From: Draconibacterium mangrovi
GTDB taxonomy: Bacteria > Bacteroidota > Bacteroidia > Bacteroidales > Prolixibacteraceae
Direction: 5' to 3'
DNA: 64,000 bases
Assembly (NCBI RefSeq): GCF_010586825.1
Contig: NZ_JAAAGB010000006.1
Coordinates: 186,001 to 250,000, forward strand
Below the pieces are notes generated by a model. It did not search any database and was not told where the DNA came from. It worked only from the letters and a program-made list of their open reading frames with translations. The position numbers were made by a program, and so were the translations under genes. Positions 60,767 through 64,000 of this stretch are shown piece by piece; within the stretch, counting starts at the first letter, position 1, and each line of letters begins with the position of its first letter.

Positions 60767-60940
60767 GAATCCGTACCGGATTCTTTTTTGGGATTGTGGT
60801 TGGTATTGTTACTAGAATCAAACTCGTACCGAGTTTTAAATTATTTGAACGAAATAGAATGCGCAGAAAAAGAACGCAGTAAGCGTTCGACTATAATAGC
60901 AACATTGTAAGATGTTGTAAACACAACCCGGGACGGGTTG
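60767..60940. repeat. Cluster of short perfect hairpins, mostly 17 bp
   Basis: GAATCCG-TAC-CGGATTC (60767-60783, followed by T6), AAACTCG-TAC-CGAGTTT (60820-60836), GAACGC-AGTAA-GCGTTC (60872-60888), AACAT-N6-ATGTT (60901-60916), CAACCCG-GGA-CGGGTTG (60924-60940). Three have 7-bp arms around a 3-base loop, and two share the CGTACCG centre. No gene is supported in 60605-61040. Confidence 0.7.
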
Positions 60941-61040
60941 GATAGAGAACCGCGCTAAAAATCACGGGTAATTCGAATCAGTGTTATAGGGAAGAGGCTT
61001 TCTTTTCGCATAATTTTATGTTTTGTATCTTTAAATAAAA

Positions 61041-62018
61041 ATGACTGAAAAAGTATGCTATATTTCGAATAAGGGCAAAGAGAATCAGAGAATTCATACA
61101 AGTCGTGTGTCAGCAAGTCATATTCTTAATAAGATAGAATATCCCAAAGAGACAGTACCTCCAAAAAATTTGCTTAAGTTTTACTCTATTACCCAAAACA
61201 GTGTGGATGCTTTAATAAAGAATTATTTATTTTCTGCCAATCCTTTAAGTTTTAATGATCCATTTGATTGCCCCGTTCAAGTCTGGGATGAAATGATTTT
61301 TTCACAAGAGACTATGCTTAATTCAGTGAATCCATTATTTAAAAGCATTTGGCAAAATGATAATAATATAAACAAAGAAAATTTCTTTAATTTTTTCTTT
61401 GGATTTATAGGAATAATCTGTCTTAATAATCCAGCATATGAGAATCAAGATCTAATGTGGGGATATTATACTAATCAGCAAGGATTTGCAATCTCATTTA
61501 AAAGTTCAGAGTTACTAAAAATATGGCATCAGCCATTTTTGGTTGAATATTTAGAAAAAGATAAATTAGATAAATTCTCTGCTGATTCTATCGCAACAAG
61601 GAATATAATTGATTTGTTCCCGAGAATTATAAGATGGTCAACACAAAAAGACAATAAGTGGGATAAAGAAAATGAGTGGAGATTTGTATTTTTAGATTGC
61701 TTAATTGATCCCTTAACTTTTAAACCAAAGATTGAAGATCGGAAAAAGAATTATACTCCTGAGTCAATTGAAGAAATCTTGCTAGGGAATCGTTTTTTTG
61801 ACTCACAATATTCCGTGTACCAAAATAGAGAGCAATTTCTATACCTAACAAATGAAAAGACCAAACTTCAAAATGAGTTGCTTTCGTACTTAGCTTTTCC
61901 TAATTCGATTAAAGTAAGACATCTATTTATGAAAAAAGAAGAACTTTATCTCTATCCTAGAGAATGTCGAATTTGGAGACAAGACAAAGAAAGATTTAGG
62001 ATTGAGTACTTGGAATAA
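61041..62018 (+). CDS. DUF2971 protein
   Basis: 325 aa, cytoplasmic, no signal peptide. The DUF2971 pattern is seen: LLKFYSITQNSVDALIKNYLFSANPLSFNDPFDCPV, then LMWGYYTNQQGFAISFKSSEL, and IIRWSTQKDNKWDKENEWRFVFLD. Function unknown; members are scattered and often strain-specific. The gene is clearly richer in A/T than its neighbours, lies after a hairpin cluster and before a terminator, and has no neighbour on its strand: a likely acquired singleton. Its promoter may include TATCTTTA just upstream, one base from the -7 box. Confidence 0.85.
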   Translation: MTEKVCYISNKGKENQRIHTSRVSASHILNKIEYPKETVPPKNLLKFYSITQNSVDALIKNYLFSANPLSFNDPFDCPVQVWDEMIFSQETMLNSVNPLFKSIWQNDNNINKENFFNFFFGFIGIICLNNPAYENQDLMWGYYTNQQGFAISFKSSELLKIWHQPFLVEYLEKDKLDKFSADSIATRNIIDLFPRIIRWSTQKDNKWDKENEWRFVFLDCLIDPLTFKPKIEDRKKNYTPESIEEILLGNRFFDSQYSVYQNREQFLYLTNEKTKLQNELLSYLAFPNSIKVRHLFMKKEELYLYPRECRIWRQDKERFRIEYLE

Positions 62019-62021
62019 TAA

Positions 62022-62047
62022 AAGCCGGTCCCAAACGGAACCGGCTT
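62022..62047. terminator. Terminator between DUF2971 and the mutase gene
   Basis: AAGCCGGT (62022-62029) pairs with ACCGGCTT (62040-62047). On the minus strand it is followed by TTTTATTATT, so it serves chiefly the mutase gene. Confidence 0.75.
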
Positions 62048-62092
62048 CGTAGAAGTTATATAGCGACTTCTTATTTAGTCTTGCATTTAAAG

Positions 62093-64000
62093 CTAGTCTT
62101 CTTTATAAGCTTCGATCAAAATTTCAAGGATTTTTTTACCTGCACCTGCAACGCTGGTACCCGGGCCAAAAATGGCAACTGCACCTGCATCGTAGAGGTA
62201 TTGGTAATCCTGGTGAGGAATTACACCACCACAAATAACCATGATGTCTTCTCTTCCCAGTTTTTTCAGCTCCTCGATAATGGCAGGAACCAGTGTTTTA
62301 TGACCGGCTGCCAGTGAAGAAACACCTACCACGTGCACATCGTTTTCAACGGCTTGTTTAGCACTTTCTTCAGGAGTCTGGAATAATGGTCCCATGTCAA
62401 CATCGAAACCAAGGTCGGCATAACCGGTAGCAACAACTTTTGCTCCGCGGTCGTGACCATCCTGACCCATTTTAGCGATCATAATACGTGGCTGACGGCC
62501 TTCCATCTCTGCGAATTTCTTCGCTAAAGCCTGAGCTTCCTGGAACTCCGACTTGTCTTGTGCTTCTGCTTTATACACGCCTTCAATAGTTCTGATTACT
62601 GCTTTATAACGTCCTGCAACTTTTTCGCAAGCGTCTGAAATTTCACCTAACGAAGCACGTTTTTTAGCGGCTTCAACCGACAAGGCCAACAAGTTGCCTT
62701 CGCCTGTTTCGGCAGCTTTTGTAATGGCTGCCAACGCTTTTTGCACGTCTTCTTCGTTACGCTCGGCACGCAGCTTGTTCAATCTTTCGATTTGCGATTT
62801 ACGAACTGCAGTGTTGTCGATATCCAGAATGTCGATCGGATCTTCTTTCTCCAAACGGTATTTGTTGATACCCACAATGGTTTGAGTTCCACCATCAATA
62901 CGTCCCTGTGCACGCGCTGCGGCTTCTTCAATACGCATTTTTGGCACACCGGTTTCAATAGCTTTGGCCATACCGCCCAGTTTTTCAACCTCTTCGATAT
63001 GTGCCCATGCTTTTTGTGCCAGCTCGTGTGTTAATGCCTCAACGTAGTACGAACCTGCCCAAGGATCTGCCGAACGACAAAGTTCAGTTTCCTGTTGGAT
63101 GTACAACTGCGTATTACGTGCAATACGAGCCGAGAAGTCGGTTGGCAATGCAATCGCCTCATCAAGCGCGTTGGTGTGCAAACTTTGTGTTCCACCCAGT
63201 GTTGCTGCCATTGCTTCAATAGCAGTACGGCCAACGTTGTTAAACGGATCCTGCTCGGTTAACGACCAGCCCGAAGTTTGCGAGTGTGTACGCAATGCCA
63301 TCGATTTTGGATTTTTCGGGTTAAACTGTTTAACCAGTTTTGCCCAAATCATACGAGCAGCACGCATTTTTGCAATTTCCATAAAGTGGTTCATTCCCAC
63401 GGCCCAGAAGAAGGACAAACGTGGCGCAAAAGCATCGATATCCAAACCGGCTTTAACACCTGTGCGCAAGTAGTCCAAACCGTCGGCAAGGGTGTAAGCC
63501 ATTTCAATGTCGGCAGTTGCACCGGCTTCCTGCATGTGGTAACCCGAAATGGAGATCGAGTTGAATTTCGGCATATTTTGAGACGTGAACTCAAAAATGT
63601 CGGCAATAATTTTCATCGAGAATTCCGGTGGGTAAATGTATGTGTTACGCACCATAAATTCTTTCAGAATATCGTTCTGAATTGTTCCTGAAAGTTGCTC
63701 TAAAGTAGCGCCTTGTTCCAAACCTGTAACAATGTAAAATGCCAGCACAGGAAGAACAGCACCGTTCATGGTCATCGATACCGACATTTTATCCAGAGGA
63801 ATCTGATCGAAAAGGATCTTCATATCCAGGATAGAGTCGATAGCCACACCTGCTTTACCAACGTCGCCAACCACACGTTCGTGGTCAGAGTCGTATCCGC
63901 GGTGTGTAGCAAGGTCGAATGCCACTGACAAACCTTTCTGACCGGCCGCAAGGTTACGGCGGTAGAATGCGTTTGATTCTTCGGCAGTTGAGAAACCAGC
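62093..64000 (-). CDS. Methylmalonyl-CoA mutase large subunit, N-terminus cut by window edge
   Basis: Adenosylcobalamin enzyme interconverting succinyl-CoA and R-methylmalonyl-CoA. 635 residues are inside the window; the frame stays open to 64000 ([15 protein letters not shown]), so roughly 80 N-terminal residues are missing, and the ATG at 63931 is internal. Substrate barrel: [68 protein letters not shown]. The C-terminal B12 domain has [10 protein letters not shown] (His ligand), [11 protein letters not shown] and [10 protein letters not shown]. It normally pairs with a small subunit gene, probably beyond the right edge. Supports propionate or succinate fermentation. Confidence 0.96.
   Translation of the reverse strand, partial: AGFSTAEESNAFYRRNLAAGQKGLSVAFDLATHRGYDSDHERVVGDVGKAGVAIDSILDMKILFDQIPLDKMSVSMTMNGAVLPVLAFYIVTGLEQGATLEQLSGTIQNDILKEFMVRNTYIYPPEFSMKIIADIFEFTSQNMPKFNSISISGYHMQEAGATADIEMAYTLADGLDYLRTGVKAGLDIDAFAPRLSFFWAVGMNHFMEIAKMRAARMIWAKLVKQFNPKNPKSMALRTHSQTSGWSLTEQDPFNNVGRTAIEAMAATLGGTQSLHTNALDEAIALPTDFSARIARNTQLYIQQETELCRSADPWAGSYYVEALTHELAQKAWAHIEEVEKLGGMAKAIETGVPKMRIEEAAARAQGRIDGGTQTIVGINKYRLEKEDPIDILDIDNTAVRKSQIERLNKLRAERNEEDVQKALAAITKAAETGEGNLLALSVEAAKKRASLGEISDACEKVAGRYKAVIRTIEGVYKAEAQDKSEFQEAQALAKKFAEMEGRQPRIMIAKMGQDGHDRGAKVVATGYADLGFDVDMGPLFQTPEESAKQAVENDVHVVGVSSLAAGHKTLVPAIIEELKKLGREDIMVICGGVIPHQDYQYLYDAGAVAIFGPGTSVAGAGKKILEILIEAYKED

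Noticed and set aside
60698-60910. 70-codon plus-strand ORF with a hydrophobic start
   Set aside because: It runs through three perfect hairpins and has no family resemblance or leader; more likely chance.
63929-64000. Complete methylmalonyl-CoA mutase starting at 63931
   Set aside because: The frame continues open to the window edge with conserved mutase sequence ([15 protein letters not shown]), so the gene is truncated by the window.

Overview
The window looks like chromosome of a Bacteroidota member, most likely a marine or anaerobic Bacteroidales/Marinilabiliales-type organism. I infer this from gene content and from expression signals: DUF4296 and DUF4270 lipoproteins, a GH92 mannosidase, propeller-type LytS histidine kinases, and a short GT5-only glycogen synthase beside panC/panD. 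There are several TAnnTTTG promoter -7 boxes and A-rich leaders instead of Shine-Dalgarno sites. I found no rRNA, tRNA, CRISPR array or complete insertion sequence. Both window edges cut genes: dusB on the left and methylmalonyl-CoA mutase on the right.

Layout. 1-7.6 kb is a mostly minus-strand housekeeping block (dusB, aminofutalosine-deaminase-like amidohydrolase, DUF4296, radA, rfaE2, then panC-panD), interrupted by two AT-rich orphan beta-barrel-like genes. 7.7-14 kb holds glycogen synthase, DUF4270, GH92 mannosidase, a DJ-1 family protein and a GNAT. 13.9-16.1 kb is a small membrane protein, a PAS histidine kinase and a single-domain receiver. 16.3-24.9 kb has lipB, lipA, a TPR protein, an orphan lipoprotein, an array of 40-bp dyad repeats, an EamA exporter, ruvC, a MalY/PatB aminotransferase and comB. 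25.1-27.6 kb is a tandem cluster of three paralogous small secreted proteins.

27.9-44.0 kb is the most striking region: one co-directional run ending at a strong terminator. It encodes an ABC ATPase, a 1115-residue ABC permease carrying an M1-peptidase-like region without HExxH and a golvesin-like C-terminus, a TolC protein, a periplasmic adaptor, an RND permease, a GxxExxY protein inside a unit with inverted-repeat ends, a tiny ORF, a 1574-residue protein that joins an RND permease to about six extra membrane helices and a complete ABC ATPase domain, and a small ABC-2 type permease. It reads as a composite RND/ABC tripartite export system with one outer-membrane channel, one adaptor, two RND permeases, two ATPase domains and two ABC membrane partners.

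44-64 kb contains a 21-bp minisatellite, a U32 family protein, a porin-like barrel, a TAT-exported sugar isomerase/epimerase, a DUF5009 membrane protein, an MscS channel, an AMP-forming acyl-CoA ligase, a propeller LytS kinase with its LytTR regulator, two more members of the secreted paralog family, a peroxiredoxin-like protein, an M28 peptidase, a hairpin-rich intergenic region, a DUF2971 gene and the mutase. The kinase/regulator pair is bracketed at both ends by triplets of 9-bp direct repeats at exact 21-bp spacing that match the LytTR operator consensus. One set lies upstream of the regulator and of the divergent secreted paralog. The other lies upstream of a gene-poor stretch that ends in a minus-strand terminator, which suggests an unannotated small transcript.
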